From Sphingomonas oleivorans (GTDB lineage Bacteria; Pseudomonadota; Alphaproteobacteria; Sphingomonadales; Sphingomonadaceae), in the NCBI RefSeq assembly GCF_003050615.1, contig NZ_NWBU01000011.1, positions 23,785-87,784 of the forward strand: a DNA stretch of 64,000 bases, in the 5' to 3' direction. A program made the translations under genes and the position numbers. This document shows, piece after piece, positions 54,501-63,926 of this stretch (positions are counted from its first letter, which is position 1; each line of letters opens with the position of its first letter). The notes below the pieces were generated by a model, which worked only from the letters and a program-made list of their open reading frames with translations, made no database searches and had not been told where the DNA came from.

Positions 54501-54602
54501 GGTCAGCCATCCTTGCTGGAGCCGGTATTTCGGGTCGGGGAGTGAATGTGGCGTGCAACCACTTCCCTCCCCCGACACCAAATGTTGATTTGCAGTCGGC
54601 GC

Positions 54603-57470
54603 TTACATCTTGAAGCGGACACCAAGGCTGAAATAGCGCCCCTCGATCCTCAGATCGCGCGGGAAATATTGGGTTTCGTTGTAATAGCGATAATTGTTGA
54701 ACGGCTCGGCCAGAATATTGCTGACATTGCCGACGATCGTGATCCCCTTGAACGCTTCATAGGATGCCGAGAAATCGAGGCGGGAGATGCCTCGCGTGAT
54801 CTCGCCGGCATATTGCTGCTCGTTGGAGTTGCGATTGTAGCTGTTGATGTAACTGGAGCGATGGTTGTAGGAAAGGCGTGCCGACAAGGGCCCCTTTTCA
54901 TAGAAGCCGGTGAGGTTGTAGGCCCATTTCGACAGACCAGTGATCCGCACCTGCCGGGCGCCTTCGCCCAATATCGTCGGCAAGGCATTGGTGCCGTCGA
55001 GATAGGTGACGTTGGCCTGAGCACCGAAGCCCGAAAGAAGGCCGGGCAGGAAGTCGAAGAAGGTCTGGAATGACGCTTCGGCACCCTTGATCCGGCCCTT
55101 GCCGGCATTTTCCGGCCGGTTGATCTGGATGCGGCCATAGTCCGGATCCATCACGTCCCGCGTATAGTTGCTGATGAACCCTTCCAGGTCCCGATAGAAG
55201 ACAGCGAGCGTCGCCGAGCCATTCTTTGAGAAATAATATTCCAGCGTCGCGTCATAATTGTCCGATGTCAGCGGCTTGAGGTTCGGATTGCCGCCACTGC
55301 CGAACGCCGCATATTGCGGCGGCGATCCGTCCGGTCCGGGGCTGTTGCGCGTGATGTTGAGCGACGGGTTGAGCTGTCCGAAGCTCGGCCGCGTCCGCGT
55401 CTGGTTGAAGGCGAGGCGCATCTGGAACTGCGGCGAAAAGCGAATGCGCGTCTGGATCGAAGGCAACACGTCCAGATAGTTTTGGCGCGATATCTGCGGC
55501 ACGATCTGGGCGACGCCATTGGCATCCGTCACCCGCGAATAGCCCGAATATTCGCCATCGGTATTGACGACCCGCACGCCGAAAGTTCCGTCCGCACTGA
55601 TGCCGCCCAGATCGAATTCATACTTGCCCTGGCCGTACATCGCATAGCTGGCTTCCTTGGCCGTGAAGCCATTCAGCGGATCGAAGGGAATTTCCTCCGT
55701 CGCGAACTTGGTCACCGCATCGCGGATGCCGCCGTCATTGGGGAACAGCACGGTCAACTGCTGAACCGAAGCATAGGAAAGCTGCCGCAAGGCCTCCACA
55801 TTGCCCCGGATCGCGCTGCGCGACGGCATCAGCCAGTTCTGGAACCGCTGCGGATCGCCACGGAAACCGTCATTTATGAGTTCCAGTTCGCCGGTCGGCA
55901 GGCTGGCCAGCGGCATGCGCAGACCGGCGGTATAGGCATAGCGGTTGTTGTTCTGCATGAGCGCCGTCCTGTCGCTCGCGCGGACACCGAACTGAAGCTT
56001 GGGCAACCAGGCGCTGTCCGTTTCCAGTTCCAGATCGAGCCTGCCCTGGACGCCATCGCCCTTGGTCACGAAATGGCGCTGATAGAAGCCGCGCCACACA
56101 TAATTGGCCGGGTTCATCTTGTCGAAGTCGCCAAGGTCGAAAATCGCCGACCCCTTCACGTCCCAATCGACATTGATGGTCGGCGCCGTCGCCAGCTGCG
56201 CGTCCACGCTGTCTTCATCGGCCTCATATTTGCTGTTGGTGTAGGCGAAGTCGCCCGACAAGGTCGCGCGCCCGGAATTCCATTTGAAACCCAGCGCGGC
56301 CTGATAGGTGTCGGTCTTGTCATCCTGCGTCGAGCGGAAGAATTCCGGCACATAGCCGCCCGTCTTGGTGAAGCTCGCGGCCTTCAGCGGCTCGCCTTCC
56401 ACCAGCACGACATTGCTGAGCGTCGGTGCGACGCCATTGATGTCGCGGCGTTCGAAATTGACGTTGAACCCATCCCTCAGCACCTTGCCGCGATAGGCCT
56501 GCCACAAACCTTCGGCATAGATTTCCAGATCGGGGGTCGGGCGCCACTGAATCGTGCCGTTGATGGCGGGCCGGTGACGGATGCCCTTTTCATAGAAATT
56601 GCCGGCATTGGCCGGGAAACGGAACTGGCCCACGCCCGGCGTCGTCACGGTGAGGTCGTCGGCCGTATCCTCAGCGTTGAATCCGGCGGGGCTGATGACG
56701 GCGGAGTCGGCGTAGCGATCCGCGTTGCGATAGGTGGTGCGGACATAGCTGAAGTTGACCAGCGCGCCGATCTCGCCGATGCCCGTGTCCCAGCGCTTGG
56801 TGAGGAGCAGGTTGCCCGCCGGATCATAAGCCTTCGCCTGGTCGTTGTAGGAGCCGCGCACTTCGCCCGCAATCTCGGTGTCCTTGACATCGAACGGCCG
56901 GCGCGAGCGCAGGTTGATCAAGCCCGCCAGGCCCGGTTCGATCAGATCGGACGTGCCGGATTTATAGACCTCAAGTCCCGCGGCCACGCCTGCCGGGAAA
57001 TCCTGAAGGTGCAGCACGCGGTCCTCGGCAGTGAAGAATTCGCGGCCGTTGAACGTGGTCCCGACATCGGGAAGACCACGGACGAGCACCACGCCCGCTT
57101 CGTCATTATAGCGCAGCACCTGCACCCCGACCACGCGCGAGATCGCCTCGGCGGCGTTATTGTCGGGCAGCTTCCCGATATCTTCGGAAACGATGGCATC
57201 GACAATCGCGTCGGACCGGCGCTTCATCTCCTGCGCGGAGCCGAGCGCGGCGCGATAGCCCGTGACGATGATTTCCTCGGCTGCTGCACCGGTAACCGGA
57301 TCCGCGGATGCGCCGGATGCCGCGTTCGACTGATTATCCTGCTGGGGAGTCGGCTCCGCTTCGCTCTTGATCGCGGCGCTCCCGCTTGTCTCCTGCGCAA
57401 TCGCCGGAGACGCAACGAGCAATGCAAAAAAAGACGTCGAACGCAAAAGACCCAGCATTTTCCCCGACAT
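54603..57470 (-). CDS. TonB-dependent receptor, probable fructan/oligosaccharide importer
   Basis: The 955-aa outer-membrane receptor has a signal peptide ending near ASPAIAQ, a TonB-box/plug region (EEIIVTGYRAALGSAQEMKR, VSEDIGKLPDNNAAEAISRV) and a 22-strand barrel ending in a terminal aromatic-rich strand (RYFSLGVRFKM). It is of the type found in sphingomonad and xanthomonad carbohydrate loci. It sits between two GH32 genes on the same strand, so it most likely imports fructan oligosaccharides. GGGAGGATTT precedes the ATG. An AT-rich promoter region lies upstream. Confidence 0.92.
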   Translation of the reverse strand: MSGKMLGLLRSTSFFALLVASPAIAQETSGSAAIKSEAEPTPQQDNQSNAASGASADPVTGAAAEEIIVTGYRAALGSAQEMKRRSDAIVDAIVSEDIGKLPDNNAAEAISRVVGVQVLRYNDEAGVVLVRGLPDVGTTFNGREFFTAEDRVLHLQDFPAGVAAGLEVYKSGTSDLIEPGLAGLINLRSRRPFDVKDTEIAGEVRGSYNDQAKAYDPAGNLLLTKRWDTGIGEIGALVNFSYVRTTYRNADRYADSAVISPAGFNAEDTADDLTVTTPGVGQFRFPANAGNFYEKGIRHRPAINGTIQWRPTPDLEIYAEGLWQAYRGKVLRDGFNVNFERRDINGVAPTLSNVVLVEGEPLKAASFTKTGGYVPEFFRSTQDDKTDTYQAALGFKWNSGRATLSGDFAYTNSKYEADEDSVDAQLATAPTINVDWDVKGSAIFDLGDFDKMNPANYVWRGFYQRHFVTKGDGVQGRLDLELETDSAWLPKLQFGVRASDRTALMQNNNRYAYTAGLRMPLASLPTGELELINDGFRGDPQRFQNWLMPSRSAIRGNVEALRQLSYASVQQLTVLFPNDGGIRDAVTKFATEEIPFDPLNGFTAKEASYAMYGQGKYEFDLGGISADGTFGVRVVNTDGEYSGYSRVTDANGVAQIVPQISRQNYLDVLPSIQTRIRFSPQFQMRLAFNQTRTRPSFGQLNPSLNITRNSPGPDGSPPQYAAFGSGGNPNLKPLTSDNYDATLEYYFSKNGSATLAVFYRDLEGFISNYTRDVMDPDYGRIQINRPENAGKGRIKGAEASFQTFFDFLPGLLSGFGAQANVTYLDGTNALPTILGEGARQVRITGLSKWAYNLTGFYEKGPLSARLSYNHRSSYINSYNRNSNEQQYAGEITRGISRLDFSASYEAFKGITIVGNVSNILAEPFNNYRYYNETQYFPRDLRIEGRYFSLGVRFKM

Positions 57471-57497
57471 AAATCCTCCCTAATTGCCCAATCTTCA

Positions 57498-57530
57498 GAA
57501 TGACTATTGAATACAGACTTATTGTCATTC
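57498..57530 (-). promoter_or_regulatory. Inverted repeat upstream of the TonB receptor gene
   Basis: GAATGAC (57498-57504) and GTCATTC (57524-57530) form an inverted repeat in the AT-rich 197-bp stretch before the receptor. It starts 28 bp before the gene. It could be an operator or a 5' UTR hairpin. No identical repeat was found upstream of the ROK repressor. Confidence 0.35.
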
Positions 57531-57667
57531 GAAGCATTTAAGAGATTTTGTTATACTGATGAAAGCTTACATACTAAAAAATGAAATATCCACCATCCGG
57601 GATCGATCATAACTTGACGATCTGGACGTATTTCGAAACTTTTAAAAATCAGATGCCATAAAATGTT

Positions 57668-59164
57668 TCAGCGCGCGCTTAATGGCCAGGCAGTGGCGTT
57701 CATCGACGCTGTGCCGCCGCGTGCCGACACGCTCCAGCGCAGCGGGCCGCCGCCGCGAAAGAAGCGATCGGTAATCGTCTGCGTGCCGTCATTGATGAAC
57801 AGCTCGATGATCGATTCGTCGACCAGCACCCGCAGCGACACCTTGCGACCGCTGAGGTCGACCGGCGCGACATGCCGGTTCGCGAAACCGTTGTGGAAAT
57901 ACGGCCCGGAACGCGTCCGGTCGATGAAAACCTCGTTCACCGTCGGATTGACGCCGATCAGCGTCTGATACCCCTGCCCGTCGGTCAGCGCGATCGCCAC
58001 CTGCTCGGCCGTCCCAGTGTCGAGATCGACCTGCAGTTCCACGGCGCCGCCCTCGATCGGCAGATCGACCGGCGTTTCGCCCAAGGTGACTTTCGTCTCC
58101 CGTTTCGAGCCGCGCAGCGCCTGTAGTTCGCGCACCGGCGCCTGGGCGATGCGATAGCCCTCCGCCGTCTTGCGCAGCGCCACGGTGCGCGGCACCGACA
58201 TCGCCCCGCGCGACGGATAGGTCGGAATGGACTCGGCATAGCGCCAGTCATTCGCCCAGCCGATCCAGATGCGGCGCGGATCGTTCTTGGGCAGGTCGTT
58301 CCACGAAATGGCGGCATAGAAATCCGCGCCATAGTCCATCCATTGCGGCTCCGACCCCCATCCGGGCACCGGCGTGAAGCGGGTGCCGTCGAAATCGCCG
58401 ACGAAATATTGGCCGCCCGAGCCGCCACCGACCGCGTTGTCACCCAAGTTGATGCTCAGCACCCAACGCTTCTCGCCCGGCGCGCCGCCCTCGACCGGCA
58501 GCTCGAACAGATCGGGGCATTCCCAATATCTGCCCCGTCCACCGGCCGGCCCGAAGCTGCTGGCGTACTGCCACTGCTTCAGATCGGGAGAGGTGTAGAT
58601 CATGGCGCGGTTCTCGGCCGCCATCAGGACCACCATCACCCAGCGCTTCGTCGGCTCGTGCCAGAACACCTTGGGATCGCGGAACTCGCTCGAGCCGATG
58701 TCGAGCACCTTGCCGTAGCGCGTGAAGGTGCGTCCGCGGTCGTTGCTGTACGCGACATATTGCGACTGGTTCTTAGCTTTGGGATCGTGGCCGGTGAAGA
58801 TCGCGACCATTGCGGGCTTGCCGTCGCGGCCGAAGCCGCTGCTGTTCTTCCAGTCGATCACCGCGCTGCCCGAAAAGGCCATGACGTCGGTCTCGGGGAT
58901 GGCGACCGGCAGCTCCTGCCAATGGACGAGGTCGCGGCTGACCGCATGGCCCCAGCTCATATGGCCCCAGCGGTCGCCATGGGGATTATATTGGTAGAAG
59001 AGGTGATATTCCCCTTCATAATAGACCAGGCCGTTCGGGTCGTTCAGCCAGTTGCGCGCGGGCGTGAAGTGATATGTCGGCCGCGGATCGGGCCCGGGGG
59101 CCTGCGCCGCGATCGGCGCGGCGGTCGCGAGCGCGACGAGGATGGTAGCCAGGCGGAGGATCAT
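57668..59164 (-). CDS. Glycoside hydrolase family 32 (exo-fructosidase/levanase type)
   Basis: The 498-aa product has a signal peptide (MILRLATILVALATAAPIAA) and the complete GH32 signatures: nucleophile in ARNWLNDPNGLVYYEGEYHL, FSGSAV, EFRDPKVFW and acid/base Glu in RYWECPDLFEL, followed by the C-terminal beta-sandwich. It releases fructose from fructans or sucrose in the periplasm. Its start overlaps the stop of the sugar porter gene (TGATG), so import, hydrolysis and phosphorylation are co-expressed. Confidence 0.95.
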   Translation of the reverse strand: MILRLATILVALATAAPIAAQAPGPDPRPTYHFTPARNWLNDPNGLVYYEGEYHLFYQYNPHGDRWGHMSWGHAVSRDLVHWQELPVAIPETDVMAFSGSAVIDWKNSSGFGRDGKPAMVAIFTGHDPKAKNQSQYVAYSNDRGRTFTRYGKVLDIGSSEFRDPKVFWHEPTKRWVMVVLMAAENRAMIYTSPDLKQWQYASSFGPAGGRGRYWECPDLFELPVEGGAPGEKRWVLSINLGDNAVGGGSGGQYFVGDFDGTRFTPVPGWGSEPQWMDYGADFYAAISWNDLPKNDPRRIWIGWANDWRYAESIPTYPSRGAMSVPRTVALRKTAEGYRIAQAPVRELQALRGSKRETKVTLGETPVDLPIEGGAVELQVDLDTGTAEQVAIALTDGQGYQTLIGVNPTVNEVFIDRTRSGPYFHNGFANRHVAPVDLSGRKVSLRVLVDESIIELFINDGTQTITDRFFRGGGPLRWSVSARGGTASMNATAWPLSAR

Positions 59165-60546
59165 CAGTGCGCACTCCGGAAGGACATTTCCTCGAGCGGG
59201 ATGCCGTTGGTCTCGGGCATGAACCGCCGCACCCACGCGAGCTGAAGCAGCATCATCGCGCCGAAGAAGAAGAACACCCAGCCACCCAGGCTGCTCGCCA
59301 CGATCGGGAAGATCCAGGTGATCGCAGCGGCCATCACCCAGTGCGTCGTTGAGCCCAGCGCCTGCCCCTTGCCGCGCACCTCGCTCGGAAACACTTCCGA
59401 GATGAAGACCCAGATCACCGCGCCCTGGCTGACCGCGAAAGCAGCGATGAAGCCGAGCAGGCCCATGAGGACGAGCGTGCCGTCGGGGCGCGCGGTCTCG
59501 AGCTGGAGTCCGACGAGAATCAAGGCCGCGGCGCACGCCACCGAGCCGACGTAGAGCAGCGGCTTGCGGCCGAAACGGTCGATCAGAAAAAGCGCCAGCA
59601 CGGTGAAGACGAGGTTGGTGCCCCCGACCGCGACCGACTGGAGCAGCGCGCTGTCCGCGCCTGCCCCACCCAGCTCGAAGATGCGCGGCGCATAGTAGAG
59701 CAGCGCGTTGATACCGGAAAGCTGGTTGAACATCGCGATCGCGATCGCGCAGGCGACCGGCACCGAGTAGCTGCGCTGGAACAGCCGCGGCGTGGCGCCG
59801 TGCGTGTCGCGGGCCAGCGCCTCGCGCATTCGCACGATCTCGCTGTCCGGATCGAGGAAGCCCAGCCGCCGCATCACCGCCGCGGCCTGCGCCTCGCGCC
59901 CGTTGACCGCGTACCAGCGCGGGCTGTCGGGCAGCAGCAGCGTGACGATGAGGAAGACGAAGGAGGGCACCGCAACGATGCCAAGCATCCAGCGCCACGC
60001 CGTGTCTGCCGGCAGCGCTTGCGCGATGACATAGTTCGACAGGAAGGCGATGAGGATGCCGAGCACGATGTTGAGCTGATTGAGCGCCACCAGGCGGCCG
60101 CGGAAGCGTGCGGGCGAGACCTCCGCGATATAGATCGGCGTCACCACCGACGCCGCACCGATCGCCAGCCCGCCGAGAAAACGGAACGCGAGCAGCATCG
60201 GCCAGCTTCCCGCCAGCGCCGCACCAAGCGAGGAGACCACATAGGCGATCGCCACCACGAGCAACATCGGCTTGCGCCCGAACCGGTCGGCGGGTGCGCC
60301 AGCGACGAGCGAGCCGATGACCGTCCCGATCAAAGCGGAGGCGACGGTGAAGCCGAGCGCCCCGTCGGTGAGCGCAAAGCGCGCCTGGAGCGCCGCAGTG
60401 GTGCCGGAGATCACGGCGGTGTCGAACCCGAACAGGAGCCCGCCGAGCGCGGCGCCTGCCGCGCTCAGCACGATCGCGGGAGTGACTCCACCTTCTTCGT
60501 CGATCGCCGTGGGGGGGGAGGCGGCGGGCATGATAGCGTCAACCAT
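59164..60546 (-). CDS. MFS sugar porter
   Basis: The 460-aa inner-membrane protein has 12 predicted helices and the sugar-porter signatures GFDTAVISGT, DRFGRKPMLL, PIYIAEVSPARFRGRLVALN, PDSPRWY, QLSGINALLYYAP and PSEVRGKGQAL. It is a proton-linked hexose/fructose (or sucrose) transporter. It overlaps the sugar kinase gene by 8 bp and the GH32 gene by 1 bp. Confidence 0.93.
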   Translation of the reverse strand: MVDAIMPAASPPTAIDEEGGVTPAIVLSAAGAALGGLLFGFDTAVISGTTAALQARFALTDGALGFTVASALIGTVIGSLVAGAPADRFGRKPMLLVVAIAYVVSSLGAALAGSWPMLLAFRFLGGLAIGAASVVTPIYIAEVSPARFRGRLVALNQLNIVLGILIAFLSNYVIAQALPADTAWRWMLGIVAVPSFVFLIVTLLLPDSPRWYAVNGREAQAAAVMRRLGFLDPDSEIVRMREALARDTHGATPRLFQRSYSVPVACAIAIAMFNQLSGINALLYYAPRIFELGGAGADSALLQSVAVGGTNLVFTVLALFLIDRFGRKPLLYVGSVACAAALILVGLQLETARPDGTLVLMGLLGFIAAFAVSQGAVIWVFISEVFPSEVRGKGQALGSTTHWVMAAAITWIFPIVASSLGGWVFFFFGAMMLLQLAWVRRFMPETNGIPLEEMSFRSAH

Positions 60547-61510
60547 GAGAGACGTTCTCCGCGAGAGCGGCCGCCGGCGCGCTGCCGACGGTCCAGTGCG
60601 TCGGCCAGCGACGCTTCAAGAGGCGAAAGGCGATTGCGAGCGCACCGGTGAGGCCGGCGGAGGCACCCGCCGTAGGTCGCACCACATAACCGTCGAGGTC
60701 GATCGCGCTGACGGTTGCGTCATAGCCGGCGAGCTTGCTCCGCAGCGCGGCGCGTACATGATCGTACATCGCGTCGTTCTGCATCACGCCGCCGCCCAGA
60801 ATGATCCGGTCCGGCCGGACGATATAGGTGAGGTTTGCGCACAGAGCGGCAAGATAGTCGGCCTCGATCCGCCAGGCGGCGTGGTTGGGCTCGAGGAGCT
60901 CGCCTGGCATGCCCCAGCGCGCCCGCATCGCCGGCCCGCTCGCCATCCCTTCCAGACAATCTCCATGATAGGGGCAGATGCCCGCAAAGTCCTCGTCACC
61001 GGCGGCGCGCGGCAGGCGGATATGGCCGGCCTCCGGATGGTTGGCGCCGCCGTGCGGTACGCCGCCGATCACAAGCCCGACGCCGATCCCAGTGCCGACG
61101 GTCACGTAGCAGAAGGTATCGAGCCCGCGTCCGCTGCCGAACAGCAGCTCGCCCACGCCGGCGCAGTTGACGTCAGTATCGAGCGCCATCGGCACGCCCA
61201 GCGTGCGGCGGAAGTGGCCGAGCAGGTCGGCACCGCTCCACCCCGGCTTGGGCGTCGATACGATCGCACCGTAATCGGCCGCAGTCTGGTTGAGCGACAG
61301 CGGACCGAAGCTGCCGATCGACAGCGTCGCCAGCGGCCCATGGCGCGCCGTCGCTTGAAGGAAGAAGTCGCTCGACGCCGTCAGCGTCTCCTCCGGCGTC
61401 GTCGTCGGAACGCGGATCTCGTCGAGGATCGTGCCGTCGGTGTCGGCGAGCGCGCACAGGAACTTGGTTCCTCCCGCCTCGATGGCGCCGAGCAGTTGCG
61501 GTTGGCTCAT
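60539..61510 (-). CDS. ROK-family sugar kinase, probable fructokinase
   Basis: The 323-aa product has the N-terminal phosphate loop GAIEAGGTKFLCAL, the ROK zinc site GHIRLPRAAGDEDF followed by CPYHGDCLEG, the catalytic DTDVNCAGVGEL and the C-terminal IILGGGVMQN. Members of this group phosphorylate fructose, and the fructan context supports that. ATG 61510 (MSQPQLLGAIEAGG) is preferred; an ATG seven codons earlier (61531) is also possible and lies in a 14-bp direct repeat. Confidence 0.88.
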   Translation of the reverse strand: MSQPQLLGAIEAGGTKFLCALADTDGTILDEIRVPTTTPEETLTASSDFFLQATARHGPLATLSIGSFGPLSLNQTAADYGAIVSTPKPGWSGADLLGHFRRTLGVPMALDTDVNCAGVGELLFGSGRGLDTFCYVTVGTGIGVGLVIGGVPHGGANHPEAGHIRLPRAAGDEDFAGICPYHGDCLEGMASGPAMRARWGMPGELLEPNHAAWRIEADYLAALCANLTYIVRPDRIILGGGVMQNDAMYDHVRAALRSKLAGYDATVSAIDLDGYVVRPTAGASAGLTGALAIAFRLLKRRWPTHWTVGSAPAAALAENVSHG

Positions 61511-61521
61511 GGAATCTGTCT

Positions 61522-61552
61522 CATCCGTCATAATGTCCCATCCGTCATAATG
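61522..61552. repeat. 14-bp direct repeat at the kinase gene start
   Basis: CATCCGTCATAATG occurs at 61522-61535 and again at 61539-61552, a 17-bp period. On the minus strand each copy supplies a CATTATGACGGATG with a possible ATG start. It looks like a recent small tandem duplication around the translation start of the fructokinase gene. Confidence 0.6.
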
Positions 61553-61588
61553 ACGAGGCAGGCGCTCGCGCGCCCGCTCCGACCGCGA

Positions 61589-62051
61589 TCAGAAGCGATA
61601 GGTCAGGCTGGCGCGCATGATGCGTCCGAACAGCGAGCTGCCGGTGCCGATGTTGCGCTTGCTTATGTCGATCGTCCCGCCCTCGATGAGCGACAGCGAG
61701 TTGGTGAGATTGTCGTTGATCTTCACCAGCATGCCGAGATTCACCTCGGCCTGGCCCGCATATTCCGTCACATCGATGTCGCTGGAGGCGTTCGGTCACC
61801 AGATCGGCGCGGATGAAGCCCTCGTTATTGCTCGCCTCGCCCGCTGTGCCACCCCCGGCGTAGAGACCGGGAATGTTACTGAGCAGGTCCGACGTCGACG
61901 AGCGCGCGAGGATCTGAAGCTCCTGCGCGTTGATCGTGCTGATCGAGAAGGTCGCGTCGAGCTTTCGCGTGTTTTCGGTAACGCCGGCAACGGCGATCTC
62001 GGCGACGTTAAACGCCGAAACGAACATGCAGCAGCATGCTTTCAGGGCCAT
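61589..62051 (-). pseudogene. Second TonB-dependent receptor, collapsed to its two ends
   Basis: The N-terminal part is a receptor plug start (MALKACCCMFVSAFNVAEIA; FSISTINAQELQILARSSTS; NIPGLYAGGGTAGEASNN). After about 85 residues it jumps, out of frame, into a receptor C-terminus (DVTEYAGQAEVNLGMLVKIN, RNIGTGSSLFGRIMRASLTYRF) that ends in the typical Phe. More than 700 residues of barrel are missing. It lies at the head of the fructan operon, where a working receptor would be expected. Confidence 0.8.
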
Positions 62052-62115
62052 ACATTTTCCTCTCCTGGCGCGATCGCGCTCTTTTTCGCCATCTCTGTGG
62101 CGTCGGACTAAATCT

Positions 62116-62131
62116 ACTAAGGTGACTTAGT
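62116..62131. promoter_or_regulatory. Palindrome ACTAAG-gtga-CTTAGT, possible operator
   Basis: The perfect inverted repeat ACTAAGGTGACTTAGT (62116-62131) sits 65 bp upstream of the collapsed receptor, the first gene of the fructan operon. The ROK repressor gene is the next gene upstream. The size and position suit a dimeric ROK/NagC-type operator. Binding is inferred only. Confidence 0.4.
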
Positions 62132-62274
62132 CGGGTCAACAGTTCTGTGCATGTGCGCTCGACCGCCGATGGGACGAGGGAGCGTCAAGATACGAAGGAG
62201 TCTTCAGGGCCGCGAAGAGAATCAATCATCTAATGCGGGGCGAACATCCGACTCGGTCAGTTTATGGGTAAAAA

Positions 62275-63495
62275 TTAGTACATATTTTTACCCAGTCGGG
62301 AGGTGAGGGATCGGCCATCCGAGCTCTTCAGAAGCGAACGGAGATTCGGCGAAAAGGTCGCATGAAGCGGAAGTAGTCCGGCGCCGACCGCAGGTGCGAT
62401 CTCGCCGATATTGCCGCGCAGCAGGACGGGCTCGAAGAAATCGCGCGGCGGATCGATCCTGATCCGCTGGCGAAGCACCTCGATCAGCCTGTCGATCACC
62501 GCATCGGGGAGCGCACCGTTCAGCACGATCGCATCGAGATCGAGCAGGCTATTGGCACCGATGACGGCAAAGGCGAGCGCGTTCGCACATTCCTCGATCC
62601 AGACCCGCGCCTCATGAGGATTTCTATCGAGATAGGCCGCCATCGAGTGCGGAGAGCCATCCCGCAACGGGGCATCGTGCAGCAATGCTTTGAGACGATA
62701 AAGCGATGCGTGATGGAGCAGATAGTCCTGGCCTTTCCCGCCCCTGCCCGGCACCGGCATCGAGGCGAGCGCTGCGGCATTGCCGTGCCGGCCGGTCTGG
62801 ATCTGGCCTCCCAGGACGAGGCCGCCGCCGATGAACGTTCCGAGATGGCAGTAGAGATAATTGTTCAGGCTCAGCCCAACGCCGCACAGCAATTCGGCCA
62901 GGGCGCCGGCATTTCCATCATTCTCGAAGAAGATCGGGCAATCGAGCCCGGACCGGAATGTCTCCTCGACATCGGCCTTCTGCCATTCGCGCGCCTGCTC
63001 GGCGGAAATGCCGATCTCCTTTCGCCACTCGCCGAGGAACCAGGGCATGGCGATGCCGATGCCGAGAAAGCGCGCCCGCTGCGCCTCGTTCAAAGCATCG
63101 AGTTCGCGGTCTGCGAAATTCCGAATCTCGGCGATCACGTGAGGCAGCTCAGGGAAAGTGACCCTGTCCACGCGCTTTGCGAGTATCTCGCAATCGAAGT
63201 TGAGCAGCACGCAGGTGATCTGGTCGCGACCGATTTCGACCCCGATAGTATACCCGCCGTCGGCATTGACGCGAAGGATCGTCGATGGCTGTCCCATCCC
63301 GCCGGTTCGCTTCCCGGCGCGGACGAGAAGTCCTTCGCTCTCGAGGTCCTCGACGATCCGCAGCACCGCCTGCGGCGAAAGCCCCGTGCTGCGCGCCAGA
63401 TCGGCTTTGGAAGCTCCATTCATGCGGCGAATCGAAGACAGGACAAGCCGCTCATTGTACCGCCGAACCCCAACCACATTGCTTCCGCGCTGCAT
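62275..63495 (-). CDS. ROK-family transcriptional repressor
   Basis: The 406-aa product has an N-terminal winged helix (RRYNERLVLSSIRRMNGASK, ADLARSTGLSPQAVLRIVED) and a ROK sugar-binding domain (GGYTIGVEIGRDQITCVLLN, FFENDGNAGALAELLCGVGL, CHLGTFIGGGLVLGGQIQTG). The usual ROK zinc Cys cluster is absent, as in many repressors. It is encoded upstream of the fructan genes in the same direction and probably controls them. Confidence 0.88.
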   Translation of the reverse strand: MQRGSNVVGVRRYNERLVLSSIRRMNGASKADLARSTGLSPQAVLRIVEDLESEGLLVRAGKRTGGMGQPSTILRVNADGGYTIGVEIGRDQITCVLLNFDCEILAKRVDRVTFPELPHVIAEIRNFADRELDALNEAQRARFLGIGIAMPWFLGEWRKEIGISAEQAREWQKADVEETFRSGLDCPIFFENDGNAGALAELLCGVGLSLNNYLYCHLGTFIGGGLVLGGQIQTGRHGNAAALASMPVPGRGGKGQDYLLHHASLYRLKALLHDAPLRDGSPHSMAAYLDRNPHEARVWIEECANALAFAVIGANSLLDLDAIVLNGALPDAVIDRLIEVLRQRIRIDPPRDFFEPVLLRGNIGEIAPAVGAGLLPLHATFSPNLRSLLKSSDGRSLTSRLGKNMY

Positions 63496-63880
63496 TTGAC
63501 CTCTTCTGCTCCAACGACACCGCGACGCTCACCTACTCCCGGCATCGCATGCGCCTTCGACGCCCCCGGTGATTGAATGCTACACTGCGGGGAAGAGGAT
63601 CATAATGATCTGCCCGCACCACTGGTTGGCTGATTGCTCCCAGCCTATGCCCGGCAAGCGCTTACGAGAAGGGCGCAGTAAGATGGAACATCATGCCCAT
63701 CGATATCGATGTCGCAGCCACGCTGGGGCCTGTTGACATAGCATGATAGCCATAGCTTCGCGGCAGCGAGGCAGAGAAAGCCAGGGTCGCCAAAGGCTTG
63801 TTCACCGGCTGGAGGAGAGTTTGAGGCCGGCGCAGAGGAGTGCTGTGGGTGCTGTTTGAGAGGGTTGTGGTGCGGGAGAC
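63496..63880. other. Intergenic stretch, possible IS remnant
   Basis: The stretch is 385 bp without an intact gene. On the minus strand fragments such as FLCLAAAKLWLSCYVNRP resemble the C-terminal end of an IS5-type transposase, near 63700-63790, followed by a CATGATAGCCAT-rich stretch. The match is too short to name an element. The ROK repressor promoter must also be here. Confidence 0.3.
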
Positions 63881-63885
63881 GCACG

Positions 63886-63915
63886 AAAGCCCGGCCACGA
63901 GGGTGGCCGGGCTTT
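63886..63915 (-). terminator. Terminator hairpin downstream of tRNA-fMet
   Basis: AAAGCCCGGCCAC (63886-63898) and GTGGCCGGGCTTT (63903-63915) form a perfect 13-bp stem with loop GAGG. It lies 12 bp beyond the 3' end of the tRNA on the minus strand and ends in a short T-run there. Confidence 0.75.
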
Positions 63916-63926
63916 TGTGTGATCGT

